This document shows positions 29,925-39,008 of a stretch of 64,000 nucleotides of DNA, piece after piece (position 1 is the stretch's first letter; each line of letters begins with the position of its first letter). The notes beneath the pieces are model-generated. The model was given only the letters and a program-made list of their open reading frames with translations, was not told the origin of the DNA and did no database searches. Position numbers and translations under genes: made by a program. Origin of the DNA: Chondromyces crocatus (GTDB taxonomy: Bacteria; Myxococcota_A; Polyangia; Polyangiales; Polyangiaceae); NCBI RefSeq assembly GCF_001189295.1, contig NZ_CP012159.1, forward strand, positions 62,001-126,000, in the 5' to 3' direction.

Positions 29925-31328
29925 TCACGGGTCCCGCTCCTCCGAGTCCACGGAAGGATTCCCTCGACACCAGATCACTTCCCGGGGTGGCGGGGGCGGT
30001 ACATCCGCGCGCTCATCACAGAAGTGATGGCACTCGAAGTGGATCTCGACACGGCGAAACGGCTGCGCGCGACAGGCCTGCCGCGCCATCCACTGCCTCA
30101 AGGAGGCGCGGCGCGCCATCGCGCCCATGTAGCCGTGCCATCGCAGGTTGCGATGGCGCCGCACGCCGCCGCCCTGCGGAGCACCTTCCAGAAGGAGCGG
30201 CGTCACCTCTCCGCTCGCGTGGAGACCGTCCACCCGGAACCAGCCGCTCGGCTCCCGGAGGTCCACGTACATCGACCACTCCTGCGCCAGCACAGCCCAT
30301 GCCAGCGGCGTGGCGACGGACGCCGGAGGCCGCGCCGCTGGCCACACGCTGCTCACGTTGGACCCGAGCGACAGCGCCGCGAGCGCAGCGCCGAGCCCCT
30401 CTCGCCATCGCACCGGCGGAGACACCTCGACGCCCGGTGACGGCAGCGACACTCGCAGCCGATCCCAGCCCCACGACGGAACGAGCGCGAGCAGCGCCAC
30501 GATCGAGACGAAAGGAAAGATGCCGACCTGGAGACACAGCGCGATGCCCACGTGCAGGGCGAGCAGGGCGAGGACGACGCCGGTGCGTGCCCTCGCTGCC
30601 CCGGCCGGCAACGCCAGAAGCGCCAGCGGAGCCCCGATCTCCAGCGCCAGCACCCCCCAGGTCACCCCCGCAAGGAGCAACTCGTGGCCCAGCCAGGACG
30701 CCACCCAGGGCGACACCGAGACATCCTGGAGCGCGAGCCCGACGGCGTGACCGCCCCGCCACGCCGGGCTCTCCCGCAGCTTGATGAGCCCCGCGAACAG
30801 GTGCACCGCGCACACCTGGGCCACGATCGCTGCGGTCCCAACCGACACGAGGAGCGGGGCGCGCACACCGCGCACATGGACCTGCGATGCACCTCGTCCA
30901 TCAAGTGGCGCGAACGCGCACCAGAGCAGCAGCAGCGCCAGCAGCTGGTCTCCTCCCGAGAGCAGCGCCGGGTTCCGGTGCTGGATCGAGACCGCGAAGA
31001 TCCACGAGAGGAGCGCCGACACCCGCGGAAACACGCCCCACGCGAGCGCCAGGGCGGCCAGGGCGGCGAGGACGAACAGCACCACGACGACGCCCACCGA
31101 GCCTGCGACGAGGTGGAGCGACATCGGCGGCAGCGTGGCGTCCGGCTCGATCAGCGCCGCGCGCGGGAGCAACCCCTGATCGGTGTAAAAGCTCGCCAGA
31201 TCCGCGGCCCGGCTCATCAGATCGGCGAGCACGAGCCCCCCGAGCCCCACCCGCAGCGCCCTCAGCGCGCGCGGGTCGAGCGCGAAGCGCGCACACAGCG
31301 CCTCGCGGAGCCTCGCCCCCTCAGCCAC
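29925..31328 (-). CDS. HTTM-domain (vitamin-K-dependent gamma-carboxylase-like) membrane protein
   Basis: 467 residues from a GTG. There are about eight membrane helices. The pattern ALRALRVGLGGLVLADLMSRA then FYTDQGLLPRA, SWIFAVSIQHRNPALLSGGDQLL and HLFAGLIKLRESPAWRGGHAVG is that of the HTTM family, which is related to the membrane part of gamma-glutamyl carboxylase. The C-terminus after residue 330 is soluble and contains Cys/His-rich HFECHHFCDE. Bacterial HTTM proteins are mostly uncharacterised. It lies 9 bp after the L,D-transpeptidase-like gene, so the two are almost certainly cotranscribed. Confidence 0.8.
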   Translation of the reverse strand: MAEGARLREALCARFALDPRALRALRVGLGGLVLADLMSRAADLASFYTDQGLLPRAALIEPDATLPPMSLHLVAGSVGVVVVLFVLAALAALALAWGVFPRVSALLSWIFAVSIQHRNPALLSGGDQLLALLLLWCAFAPLDGRGASQVHVRGVRAPLLVSVGTAAIVAQVCAVHLFAGLIKLRESPAWRGGHAVGLALQDVSVSPWVASWLGHELLLAGVTWGVLALEIGAPLALLALPAGAARARTGVVLALLALHVGIALCLQVGIFPFVSIVALLALVPSWGWDRLRVSLPSPGVEVSPPVRWREGLGAALAALSLGSNVSSVWPAARPPASVATPLAWAVLAQEWSMYVDLREPSGWFRVDGLHASGEVTPLLLEGAPQGGGVRRHRNLRWHGYMGAMARRASLRQWMARQACRAQPFRRVEIHFECHHFCDERADVPPPPPREVIWCRGNPSVDSEERDP

Positions 31329-31337
31329 GACGACGGC

Positions 31338-33017
31338 TCACATCGCGCTGACGATCACGGGTGTCGATGGACCGTTTCCGCCGCCGGGCCGCATGGCACC
31401 CCAGCCCTCCGGCAAGGCCGGGTCCGTCCATCCGAACAGCCAGTGACCATCGAGGGCCGAGACGTTCACGCACTCGGCGCTCTTCGGGTTGCCGAAGTCC
31501 TCGTGCCAGTAGGCCACATGCAAAGCGAGCGGCGCCTTGAGGTACTGGATGGCCGGCACGTCGGTGAACCAGAGGACCTTCGGCTCCCCGTACTTCTCGT
31601 TCGACATGGTCGCCGCCCGCTCCTTCCACTCCACGGGGAAGAAGCCGGTCGCCGTCGTCGCGTAGCGCGTGTGGTCGTGCCCCGGGACGGGCACGCCCCC
31701 TTTGCCAGGCGAGAACAGCGTCGCGTACACCGGCCGGTTTCCCTCGTAGGCCGTGAGCGTGCCGGGCAGGATCTTCACCTCGATCCACTTGCTCCCTGGG
31801 CTCACCCCGCGGGGCAGCTCCGGGCGCGTGCGGCTCACCGTCACGTCGGCCTCGTCCACCAGCACCCCGGGCTCGTCGCGCAGCTCGAAGAACGCGCGCT
31901 TCCCGATCGTCACCCGCGGCTCGAGGATCGCCACCGGCGACTTTGCCGAGACCCCCCCCGCCTCGCGCACCACGCCCTCCTCGGACCTCCGGTACTTCGG
32001 CTTCGGGTCGTGGGTGCGGTTCCAGGCAAGCGGCAGCTCCAGTCCCTGCCCCAGCGTCACCCCCTTGAACTGCGAGCGCTTCACGGCCCGCACCCGGTCC
32101 GCTGGCACGACCATCAGATCCGGCGTCAGCAGCCACACCCGCCCCAGCGCCTCGAAGGCTTCCGCGTAGGCCAGCATCGAGCCGTTCGGGATCACCCGCC
32201 ATACCAGCGTCTTCGGGTTGCGGAGCCCGCTGCCCACCTTGCGCCGGTGCCCATCGAACACGTCCTCGGGCGCCGGGTGGGACGCCGCGATGGGCGCGGT
32301 GGTGAGCAGCTCCTCGTGCCCCCGCGACCACTCTGCGAGCTGGACGAACGACCCGGGAGGACCGAAGCGCTGCTCTGCCTTCTCCTGCTCCTCCAAGGTG
32401 GGGAGCCTGCTGTACATCGGCGCGCCATTCGAGAAAGCATACTGGTAGGGCCACACCGCGTCGGGATCCGGGGCCCTCCGGCTCAGCGCCACATACGTCG
32501 GATCCTGAAGGTCCAGGGTGGTCCTGTAATCCAGGCACGCATACCCCCTCGGCGCCACACGGTAGAACCCGCGCGGACAGCCTGCCCCTTGCACGGGCTG
32601 ATCGGACAGCAGCGGGACGCTCGTCCCCAGGCGGATGTAGCCGAGCGCCAGGCCCTCCCGCGCTGGCTTCCGGTAGATGTAAGCGAAGTGATCGATCGCG
32701 GCCAAGCGCGGTCGTCCATCGTCCGCGACCGCCTTCTCCGAAAGTGGGGCTTCTGGCGAGACCTGCAGCGCCACCTCGGCAGCGCTCGTCCCATCGGAGT
32801 TCGCCGGCGCCACGGGGGTCGACCCTTGCGGGAGCACCTGGGCCTCCCGCGCGGCCTCCATGCCGGTGGCGCCTGGCCCCGGAGAGACCGGGCCCGCGCC
32901 AGCGGAGCGATCTGGAGAAGCCCCTGCGCAGCCCACGAAGGCGACGATCATCACGGCACTCGAGGCTGAGCGCCGGCGAGCAAACGCTCGGAGGCCGCGA
33001 CCACGACCAGCAGGCAT
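31338..33017 (-). CDS. L,D-transpeptidase (YkuD/ErfK-like) lipoprotein
   Basis: 559 residues. A signal peptide ends in the lipobox FVGC, so the protein should be anchored in a membrane. Residues about 90-360 form an N-terminal region with repeated SH3-like or domain-swapped strands (GLALGYIRLGTSVPLL; KWIEVKILPGTLTAYEG). The catalytic region is HVAYWHEDFGNPKSAECVN: His, Gly, Ser and Cys in the order of the YkuD HxxxxG...SxxC(V/I) motif, with CVN for the usual CVR. Such enzymes crosslink peptidoglycan stem peptides or attach lipoproteins to the wall. The ATG at 33017 gives a proper signal peptide. First gene of the operon. Confidence 0.78.
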   Translation of the reverse strand: MPAGRGRGLRAFARRRSASSAVMIVAFVGCAGASPDRSAGAGPVSPGPGATGMEAAREAQVLPQGSTPVAPANSDGTSAAEVALQVSPEAPLSEKAVADDGRPRLAAIDHFAYIYRKPAREGLALGYIRLGTSVPLLSDQPVQGAGCPRGFYRVAPRGYACLDYRTTLDLQDPTYVALSRRAPDPDAVWPYQYAFSNGAPMYSRLPTLEEQEKAEQRFGPPGSFVQLAEWSRGHEELLTTAPIAASHPAPEDVFDGHRRKVGSGLRNPKTLVWRVIPNGSMLAYAEAFEALGRVWLLTPDLMVVPADRVRAVKRSQFKGVTLGQGLELPLAWNRTHDPKPKYRRSEEGVVREAGGVSAKSPVAILEPRVTIGKRAFFELRDEPGVLVDEADVTVSRTRPELPRGVSPGSKWIEVKILPGTLTAYEGNRPVYATLFSPGKGGVPVPGHDHTRYATTATGFFPVEWKERAATMSNEKYGEPKVLWFTDVPAIQYLKAPLALHVAYWHEDFGNPKSAECVNVSALDGHWLFGWTDPALPEGWGAMRPGGGNGPSTPVIVSAM

Positions 33018-33216
33018 CTGCGCCGCGTAACGCGGACCCTGCACGCCGGCCAAGAAAGCGACGGCGCCAGCAGAGCAGGACCGGGCGGGCACGGTTCGCC
33101 CGCAGTGTCCGGCATCGAGGTTGCCTTGCGGATCGGCTCGTGCGCCTCCGTGTCACACCAAGGCAGCAGGAGGTCGTCCAGGGAACCCTGTCTCGGAGAG
33201 GCGTGAGGAGAGTGAC

Positions 33217-34779
33217 ATGAGCTGGGATTCTGTCGTCATCGGCTCTGGACCGGAGGGACTGACCGCGGGCGCCGCCCTCGCACGCGCCGGCCATCGCGTC
33301 CTCGTCCTCGAAGAGCGCGATGTCCCCTGGTGCACGGCGAGAGCCTTCACCATGAACGACCGAAGCGCAGACCCGGCAGCCCACATCGTCGGCGATCTGC
33401 ACGAGGGCGGAGGCCTCCGGCGCATCTTCGAGGGCCTCGGGGTCGGCCCCGAGCTGAGCTTCTGTGAGCTCAACCCCGACGGCTTCGATCGCCTCCTCAT
33501 CGGCGAGGAGCGCTTCGACCACCCCAGGGGGCTCACCCGCTGGCAGGAGCGCCTCGCCGCACGCTTCCCGGGCGAGCGCGCCGGCCTCACCCGCTACTTC
33601 GAACTTCTCGGCCGCATCCACGAGGAGCGTGAACGCTGCGCCTCGCTGCGCGGGCCCGAGCTGCTCAAGGCGCCGTGGATGGCCCCGACCCTGCTCCGCT
33701 GGGGCCTCCTCCCCCTCGGCGCGCTCCTCGAGCGCTGCGTCCGCGATCCCTTGCTCCGCGCCGCCCTCAGCGCGCGGGCCCCTGCGGGCGCGCCGCTCGC
33801 GCTCCACGCCGCGATGGCGGCCCACCACGCGCAGGGCAGGTATTACCCACGTGGCGGCGCTGCCCGCATCGCGCAGGCCCTCATCCGCATCATCCGCCGG
33901 CGTGGCGGAGAGGTGCGCGCGCAGACCCGCGTCACGCGCCTCCTCCTCGACAGGAACCGCGCGGTGGGTGTCGAGACCAACCTCGGAGAGCGCATTCATG
34001 CGCGACGCGTGGTCTGTGACGCCGCGCTGGTGCGCCAGCTCGGTCGCACCCCACCCGCCGCCCCCGCTCGAGACCCCGCGCCCCGTCGGCATGCCCTGCG
34101 CCCGGTGCGCGTCACGTGCACGGTCGATCTCGACCTGCGCTCGATGGGCTTCGATTCCGGCAATGTCTGGTGGTACCGCGACCGGGACGCTGCCCTCTCC
34201 GGCGGGACGACGCACGACCTCGATCGCGCCGACATCCAGCACCTTTTCGTCTCGGTCACGACCCTGAAGGATCCAGCCCACCGACGTGACGGGCTCCACG
34301 CCGTGGAGCTGGTCACCCGCCTCCCGGCGACGCTCGTGACCCGCTGGGGCCACGACCTCGGCGCGCGCATGCTCGCCACGGCCGAGCGGCTCCTCCCTGG
34401 CGTTCACCGAGCGGCCCGCCTGCCGCAGGTGGAGATCGGCGCCCCTCTCTCCCTTCCAGACGCGCGCGTCACCGTCCGCTCGGCGCTCCAGAGCGCCACC
34501 GAAGCCCTCCTCGAAGGCGTCCCCTTCCCGGGACCCCCGCCTGTCGAACGCCTCTCCACGTACCGCACGGGCGCCTTCAGTCATGGCCTCGCAGGTGCGA
34601 TCCGGGCTGGCCTCGTGGCAGCGCAGCGCGCGCTCGGCCTCGAACGACCCGAGGATTGCCTCGGCGCCCCCACGGGCACTTTGCGTGTGTATCCAGCCGA
34701 CCGCCCGGAAGAGTGGCTCCCGAGCACGGACGAAACCCGCGACCCGACGCCTCCTCGGCGGCTCCGTCAGGCGGCGTGA
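33217..34779 (+). CDS. FAD-dependent oxidoreductase, phytoene-desaturase (CrtI)-like
   Basis: 520 residues. The N-terminus SWDSVVIGSGPEGLTAGAAL is the GxGxxG dinucleotide fold, followed by the acidic strand end VLVLEER. The late part has the GxxxSHGLAGAIRAGLVAAQ-like FAD contact common to CrtI/CrtO/retinol-saturase proteins. The family introduces or isomerises double bonds in polyprenoids; RYYPRGGAARIAQALIRIIR is its typical substrate-domain block. GAGGAG precedes the ATG by 6 nt. It is divergent from the L,D-transpeptidase gene and stands alone with no other carotenoid gene nearby, so the substrate is open. Confidence 0.85.
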   Translation: MSWDSVVIGSGPEGLTAGAALARAGHRVLVLEERDVPWCTARAFTMNDRSADPAAHIVGDLHEGGGLRRIFEGLGVGPELSFCELNPDGFDRLLIGEERFDHPRGLTRWQERLAARFPGERAGLTRYFELLGRIHEERERCASLRGPELLKAPWMAPTLLRWGLLPLGALLERCVRDPLLRAALSARAPAGAPLALHAAMAAHHAQGRYYPRGGAARIAQALIRIIRRRGGEVRAQTRVTRLLLDRNRAVGVETNLGERIHARRVVCDAALVRQLGRTPPAAPARDPAPRRHALRPVRVTCTVDLDLRSMGFDSGNVWWYRDRDAALSGGTTHDLDRADIQHLFVSVTTLKDPAHRRDGLHAVELVTRLPATLVTRWGHDLGARMLATAERLLPGVHRAARLPQVEIGAPLSLPDARVTVRSALQSATEALLEGVPFPGPPPVERLSTYRTGAFSHGLAGAIRAGLVAAQRALGLERPEDCLGAPTGTLRVYPADRPEEWLPSTDETRDPTPPRRLRQAA

Positions 34780-34796
34780 CCTCGGGCCCCCTCGCT

Positions 34797-34829
34797 CTGG
34801 CCACGGTCCCTGCGAGGTCCCGTGGCCAG
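34797..34829. terminator. Bidirectional hairpin between convergent genes
   Basis: A perfect 10-bp stem CTGGCCACGG/CCGTGGCCAG around a 13-nt loop lies centrally in the 78-bp gap between the FAD oxidoreductase stop (34779) and the stop of the histone-like gene (34858). It can serve both strands. Confidence 0.6.
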
Positions 34830-34857
34830 CGCGCCGCTCGAAGCGCCCGACGTCCCC

Positions 34858-37800
34858 TCACTCGTAGACGTCGAGCACCTCCGCGTCGCGGTGCGCATGC
34901 ACCACGCGCGTGATGGCCGCGAGCGCCTTCCGCCCCATCCGCTCGTAGGCGTCGGTCAGGAGCTGCAGCGTCGCCGAGCGGGTCGCGTCGTCGCCGAGGA
35001 ACAAGAGCTCCCTCCCCAGCACCAGCGCGAATGCCGACTTCCCGGAGACCAGCCCCCGCCGCGCCTCGCTGATGTACGCCTCCGTCTTGCCTGCCTGCAG
35101 CGCCGCCCAGCGCGACTCACACTCCTTCGGGTGCGTCGCCCCGTCCCCTGCCGTGCGCGGCAACAGTGGCCCCAGGCCCCCGTTGATGTCTGGCCGCTTC
35201 ACGAACGACGGCAGCTTGTCTTCCGCGACCGCGGCCTCCTCGTGCGGCAGGAACCAGTCGATGGCCTCCGTCAGCGGCAGGTATTTCCGCGCGCGATCGA
35301 GGAACTCGGCAGGACCGATCTCCCACCCCGCCCGCAGCCCCTCCTGCACATCGAGGCGAAGCGCGGGCAGCAGCGTCTGGAACTCCCCCCCGATCACCTC
35401 GCCCGACCCGAACGCGTACGTCCTGGCGATGGTCGTGGGCAGAGAAGAGGGCTCGTCGAACCAGAGCCCGTAATGGAGTCCGTCGATGTTCCCGATCATC
35501 AAGGTCACGAACTCGGCCGGATCGCGCCGATAACGATCCTGCAACCGCTCGTCGAGCCCGGACCGGATGGGTCGCGCCAGCCCCCCTTCCTCGAACCATC
35601 GCAGCACGAGCCCCGGCCGGCGCCCGAGCCGCACGAGGCCCTTCTGCTCGTGCTCGTCGCATGCCTGGAAGAACGCCGCCGCGACCGCCACGTGACGAGG
35701 GAGTGAGAGCCCGAAGCTCTCCTTCAGGTGCGCCTCCACCACATAGAAGCGCTCCCGAGCCCGATCCAGGACCTGCTGCCGCCACGCCGAGGCCCGCGGC
35801 AAGTCGGCCTTCGGCAACGCGAGCTGCGCGACCGCGATCGCCTCCTCGATGGACCTGGCGTTTTCGAGCGCCGTCAGCGTCTCCGCCACCGGCCGCGCGG
35901 GCCGGTTCGAGCGCCACGCGAGCGGCCCTTCGAAGTCCTGCCGACCTCCCCGGGCGCTGGGTGCCACCTTCTGGGCGGGCGCCTTTGCCGGAGCAGCCTT
36001 CCTGGCGGCCGGCGCGCGGACCGGTGTCGCTCGAACCGGGGTCGTCGGAGCCTTCTCCGGCGCCCGCTCGACGGACGGCTTGGCCCCCGCCCGACTGCGC
36101 GTCGCCCGGCTCGCCACGGGGCTGGTCGCCACCGGGCTGCTCGCCGCGACCCGGCTGCTCGCCGCGCGACGGCTGGTCGCCGCTCCCCGCTGGCTCGGCG
36201 TTTCCTTGCGACTCCCGGCTTTGCGGCCGCTCGAGGTCTCGGTGACCGCCGGCGCCACGCTTTCGCCCTGGGCCTGGACGTTGGCCTTCGATCCTCGACG
36301 GCTCGGCGCCGCCTTGCCGCTCACCGGGCCAGGAGCGCTCACGTTCGGTCGGGCTCGTACGGTCTCCTTCGCAGCAGCGGCCCCTTTGCGGCCTGCCCCT
36401 GCTTTCTCGGCCGGAGTCCCCTTGCCCTTCGGAGCGACCGCGTCGTTCGGGCCAGTCGCGCCCGTTTTGCCCTTCGGTGCCGTCTTACCCGTCGGCGCAG
36501 CCTTGCTCGCCGATGCGGCCTTGCTGCTCGAAGGCGTCCGGGCATTCTGTGTTGTTTTGCCTGCCCCCGCAGCTTTACCTGCCGGTGCGGCTTTACCTGC
36601 CGGTGCGGCTTTGCCTGCCGGTGCGGCTTTGCCTGCCGGTGCGGCTTTACCTGCCGGTGCGGCTTTGCCTGCCGGTGCGGCTTTGCTGCTCGGAGGCGTC
36701 TGGGCATTCGGCGTTGCTTTGCCTGCCCCCTCGGTCTTGCCTTCCGCCCTCGCCTTGCCAGCCGAAGCGGCCTTGCCTGCCGCCGCGGCCTTCACCGGCG
36801 CGGCTTTGCTTGCCGGAGCTGTCTTGTCCGCCGAAGCTGCCTTGCTTGCCGGTGTTGCTTTCCTTGCCGGCGCTACTTTCGTCGCGGGCACCGCCTTGCC
36901 AGCCGAAGCGCCCTTACCTGCCGGCGCTGCTTTACCTGCCGCCGCTGCTTTACCTGCCGGCGTTGCTTTACCTGCCGCCGCTGCTTTACCTGCTGCCGCT
37001 GCTTTACCTGCCGGCGTTGCTTTACCTGCCGGCGTTGCTTTACCTGCCGGCGTTGCTTTACTTGCCGGCGCGGCCTTCGTTGCAGGTACCGCCTTGCTTG
37101 CGGGCGATGCCTTGCCTACCGGAGTCGCCTTGCCCGCCGACGCCACCTTTACCGCCACTTTACCTGCCGCAGCGGCCTTGCCTGCCGGAGCCGCCTTGCC
37201 TGCCGGCGTGGCTTTGCTTGCCGGAGCCGCCTTGCCTGCCGGCGTGGCTTTGCTTGCCGGAGCCGCCTTGCCTGCCGGCGTGGCTTTGCTTGCCGGAGTC
37301 GCCTTGCCTGCCGGCGTGGCTTTGCTTGCCGGAGTCGCCTTACCTGCTGACGCGGCTTTGCCTGCCGGCGCCGCTTTACCTGCTGACGCGGCTTTGTCTG
37401 TCGCAGCCGCCCCGCTCACAGGTGCTGCTTTACCTGCCGCTGCTTTACCTGCCGGCGCCGCTTTACCTACCGCAGCGCTACCTCCCGGCGCCGCCTTCCC
37501 TGCCGGCGCGACTTTATCTGCCGCCTTGCCTGCGGGCGCCGCCTTGCCCGACGCTTTGCTGGCCGACGCGGCCTTGCGGCTCGACGCGGCTTTATCGTTC
37601 GACGCCGCCGACTTGCTCGGAGCGGATCTGGCAGCGGCGGCCGCCTTACGGCTCGACGCCCCCGCATTGCTCCCAGCAGCCTCGCCCCCCGGTGCTTCTT
37701 TGCTGTTCACGATCACCTTGCCATTCACCACTGCTTTGCCGCTCACGCCAGACCCCTGGCCCGACGCTGCCTTACCTTTTGCTGCACGGCCCCCCTTCTC

Positions 37801-38211
37801 GGATGGCGCCACCGCTCGCGAGGGTGCGGCTCGTTTGCGCCCAGCCGCACTCTCCGCAGCCGGTGCGTGAGGAGCGGCTCCGTGGCCTGCGGCCTTGCTC
37901 GCGGAACCGCCGCGGGTCTTTGCCTCGGCCCCCGACGCCTTGGCTGCGGGTGACCTGCTCGCCTTCCCGCCTCGAGGCCCCCCTGCCTCGGGGCTGGCGG
38001 CCTTCTTCGACACAGGATTCGTGCTGGCGGGCGGTTTCGTCTCGGTCTTGACGGCTGCCTGGCTCCTGCCGCCCGCGCCCGTCGCTCTGGTCTTTTTGTT
38101 CGTCGTGCTCACAGGCGTCTCCGTGCCTGCATCCTTCGCGGTTGACCTCATGCCTGCGTCCTTCGCGGTTGCCTTCGTTCCTGTCTTCATCCCCACCGCC
38201 TTGTCGACCAT
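34858..38211 (-). CDS. Histone-H1-like Ala/Lys/Pro repeat protein with a C-terminal globular domain
   Basis: 1117 residues. Residues 1 to about 755 are low-complexity Ala/Lys/Pro/Ser/Gly, built mostly of six-residue units like AAPAGK and ATPASK, strongly basic and without acidic balance, like linker-histone or HMGA tails. Residues about 756-1117 are a normal globular domain: PLAWRSNRPARPVAETL, YRRDPAEFVTLMIGNIDGLH, YGLWFDEPSSLPTT and EFQTLLPALRLDVQEGLRAG. The second block recalls SMI1/KNR4-type domains but I cannot place it firmly. Coding on this strand is supported by the sharp domain and usual codon use; frames on the other strand are shadows. Binding to DNA or other polyanions is likely but inferred. 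The start at 38211 has no clear ribosome site; a later ATG (residue 8) is possible. Confidence 0.75.
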   Translation of the reverse strand: MVDKAVGMKTGTKATAKDAGMRSTAKDAGTETPVSTTNKKTRATGAGGRSQAAVKTETKPPASTNPVSKKAASPEAGGPRGGKASRSPAAKASGAEAKTRGGSASKAAGHGAAPHAPAAESAAGRKRAAPSRAVAPSEKGGRAAKGKAASGQGSGVSGKAVVNGKVIVNSKEAPGGEAAGSNAGASSRKAAAAARSAPSKSAASNDKAASSRKAASASKASGKAAPAGKAADKVAPAGKAAPGGSAAVGKAAPAGKAAAGKAAPVSGAAATDKAASAGKAAPAGKAASAGKATPASKATPAGKATPASKATPAGKAAPASKATPAGKAAPASKATPAGKAAPAGKAAAAGKVAVKVASAGKATPVGKASPASKAVPATKAAPASKATPAGKATPAGKATPAGKAAAAGKAAAAGKATPAGKAAAAGKAAPAGKGASAGKAVPATKVAPARKATPASKAASADKTAPASKAAPVKAAAAGKAASAGKARAEGKTEGAGKATPNAQTPPSSKAAPAGKAAPAGKAAPAGKAAPAGKAAPAGKAAPAGKAAGAGKTTQNARTPSSSKAASASKAAPTGKTAPKGKTGATGPNDAVAPKGKGTPAEKAGAGRKGAAAAKETVRARPNVSAPGPVSGKAAPSRRGSKANVQAQGESVAPAVTETSSGRKAGSRKETPSQRGAATSRRAASSRVAASSPVATSPVASRATRSRAGAKPSVERAPEKAPTTPVRATPVRAPAARKAAPAKAPAQKVAPSARGGRQDFEGPLAWRSNRPARPVAETLTALENARSIEEAIAVAQLALPKADLPRASAWRQQVLDRARERFYVVEAHLKESFGLSLPRHVAVAAAFFQACDEHEQKGLVRLGRRPGLVLRWFEEGGLARPIRSGLDERLQDRYRRDPAEFVTLMIGNIDGLHYGLWFDEPSSLPTTIARTYAFGSGEVIGGEFQTLLPALRLDVQEGLRAGWEIGPAEFLDRARKYLPLTEAIDWFLPHEEAAVAEDKLPSFVKRPDINGGLGPLLPRTAGDGATHPKECESRWAALQAGKTEAYISEARRGLVSGKSAFALVLGRELLFLGDDATRSATLQLLTDAYERMGRKALAAITRVVHAHRDAEVLDVYE
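36578..37400. repeat. Tandem 18-bp-class repeats inside the histone-like gene
   Basis: The plus-strand unit CCTGCCGGTGCGGCTTT(A/G) occurs about six times in a row at 36580-36692. Two more degenerate clusters lie at about 36920-37080 and 37165-37400, where units alternate in a longer period. The period is a multiple of 3, so the reading frame is kept and units can expand or shrink by replication slippage, giving variable AAPAGK copy number. Confidence 0.85.
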
Positions 38212-39008
38212 CCGATACCCCTCACGGCCGCGAGCGTACCTACTACACGCACCTGACTCTTCCCATGCACCGCTCGCGCTTCACTCGCTCGCTCACGCAC
38301 CCAGAGGGCTGACTTCTCCCTGGATGACGTGATGCCGCGAGGTATCCGCCTGGGTCGATCCCTGTGCAGCGCGCCCACGATAGCCCGTTCCGAGGGACCT
38401 TTCGAGGATGCTGCGACGATCGATAGCAGAGATATTCGAGGTTGCGACCATGTCGCACCACGCCGCGTCATCGCTTGTGAATCTCGCCACGGTGCCTCGA
38501 CCCGCCTCGGCGCCGAACCAGCTCGCGATCGACCGCGCCTCGCCCCCGCTCGCCCTCGATCGACACGGCGTTTTGAAACGGGCCGCGCCGAGCAGCCAGG
38601 ATCGAACGCCCCAACGTCGCGGCGGGGCTGCGAAAAGTATCCGACAAGGTAATGATGTGCCCCCGAGGACCGACCCCAGCGCCCGGCGCCCGGGCCGCGC
38701 CGACCGCCCTCTGGAGGCGCCATCCCGGCCCGATGCCCACCGTTGCCCCCCCGCTCTGCCTCGCCTCGGGCCGCCGTCCGCACGCATTCCGATCCACCGT
38801 TCCTCCCTCGCAGGATCCTCGTCGAAGCAACGAACGCCATTGCGACAGCGCCTTCGCCCCTGGTGGCATCGACGCCCCGCAGCGCCTGCGCTCCCTCACC
38901 GTGATCCCACGGGACGGTGCCGCAGCCACCCACACTGCAGTGCAACACTCCTGCCCGGTGCGGCCGCTCCCACTTCTCATCGGGAAGGCCCGGCCCTACA
39001 TCGCACGA
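38212..39008. other. Divergent intergenic region, 797 bp, no gene seen
   Basis: It lies between the histone-like gene (minus) and the aldo/keto reductase (plus). Several open frames cross it on both strands but none has a ribosome site, a known motif or consistent codon bias. The part near 38400-38460 is less GC-rich and may hold the promoter of the minus-strand gene. Confidence 0.5.

Noticed and set aside
31321-34584. 1087-codon open frame on the minus strand
   Set aside because: It runs out of frame through the L,D-transpeptidase gene and antisense to the FAD oxidoreductase. It has no motif or start site and is a shadow of high GC content.
35728-38051. Long plus-strand frames opposite the histone-like gene, rich in Cys-Arg-Cys-Gly or Leu-Pro repeats
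   Set aside because: They are complements of the AAPAGK repeat. The globular C-terminal domain and codon use support the minus strand.
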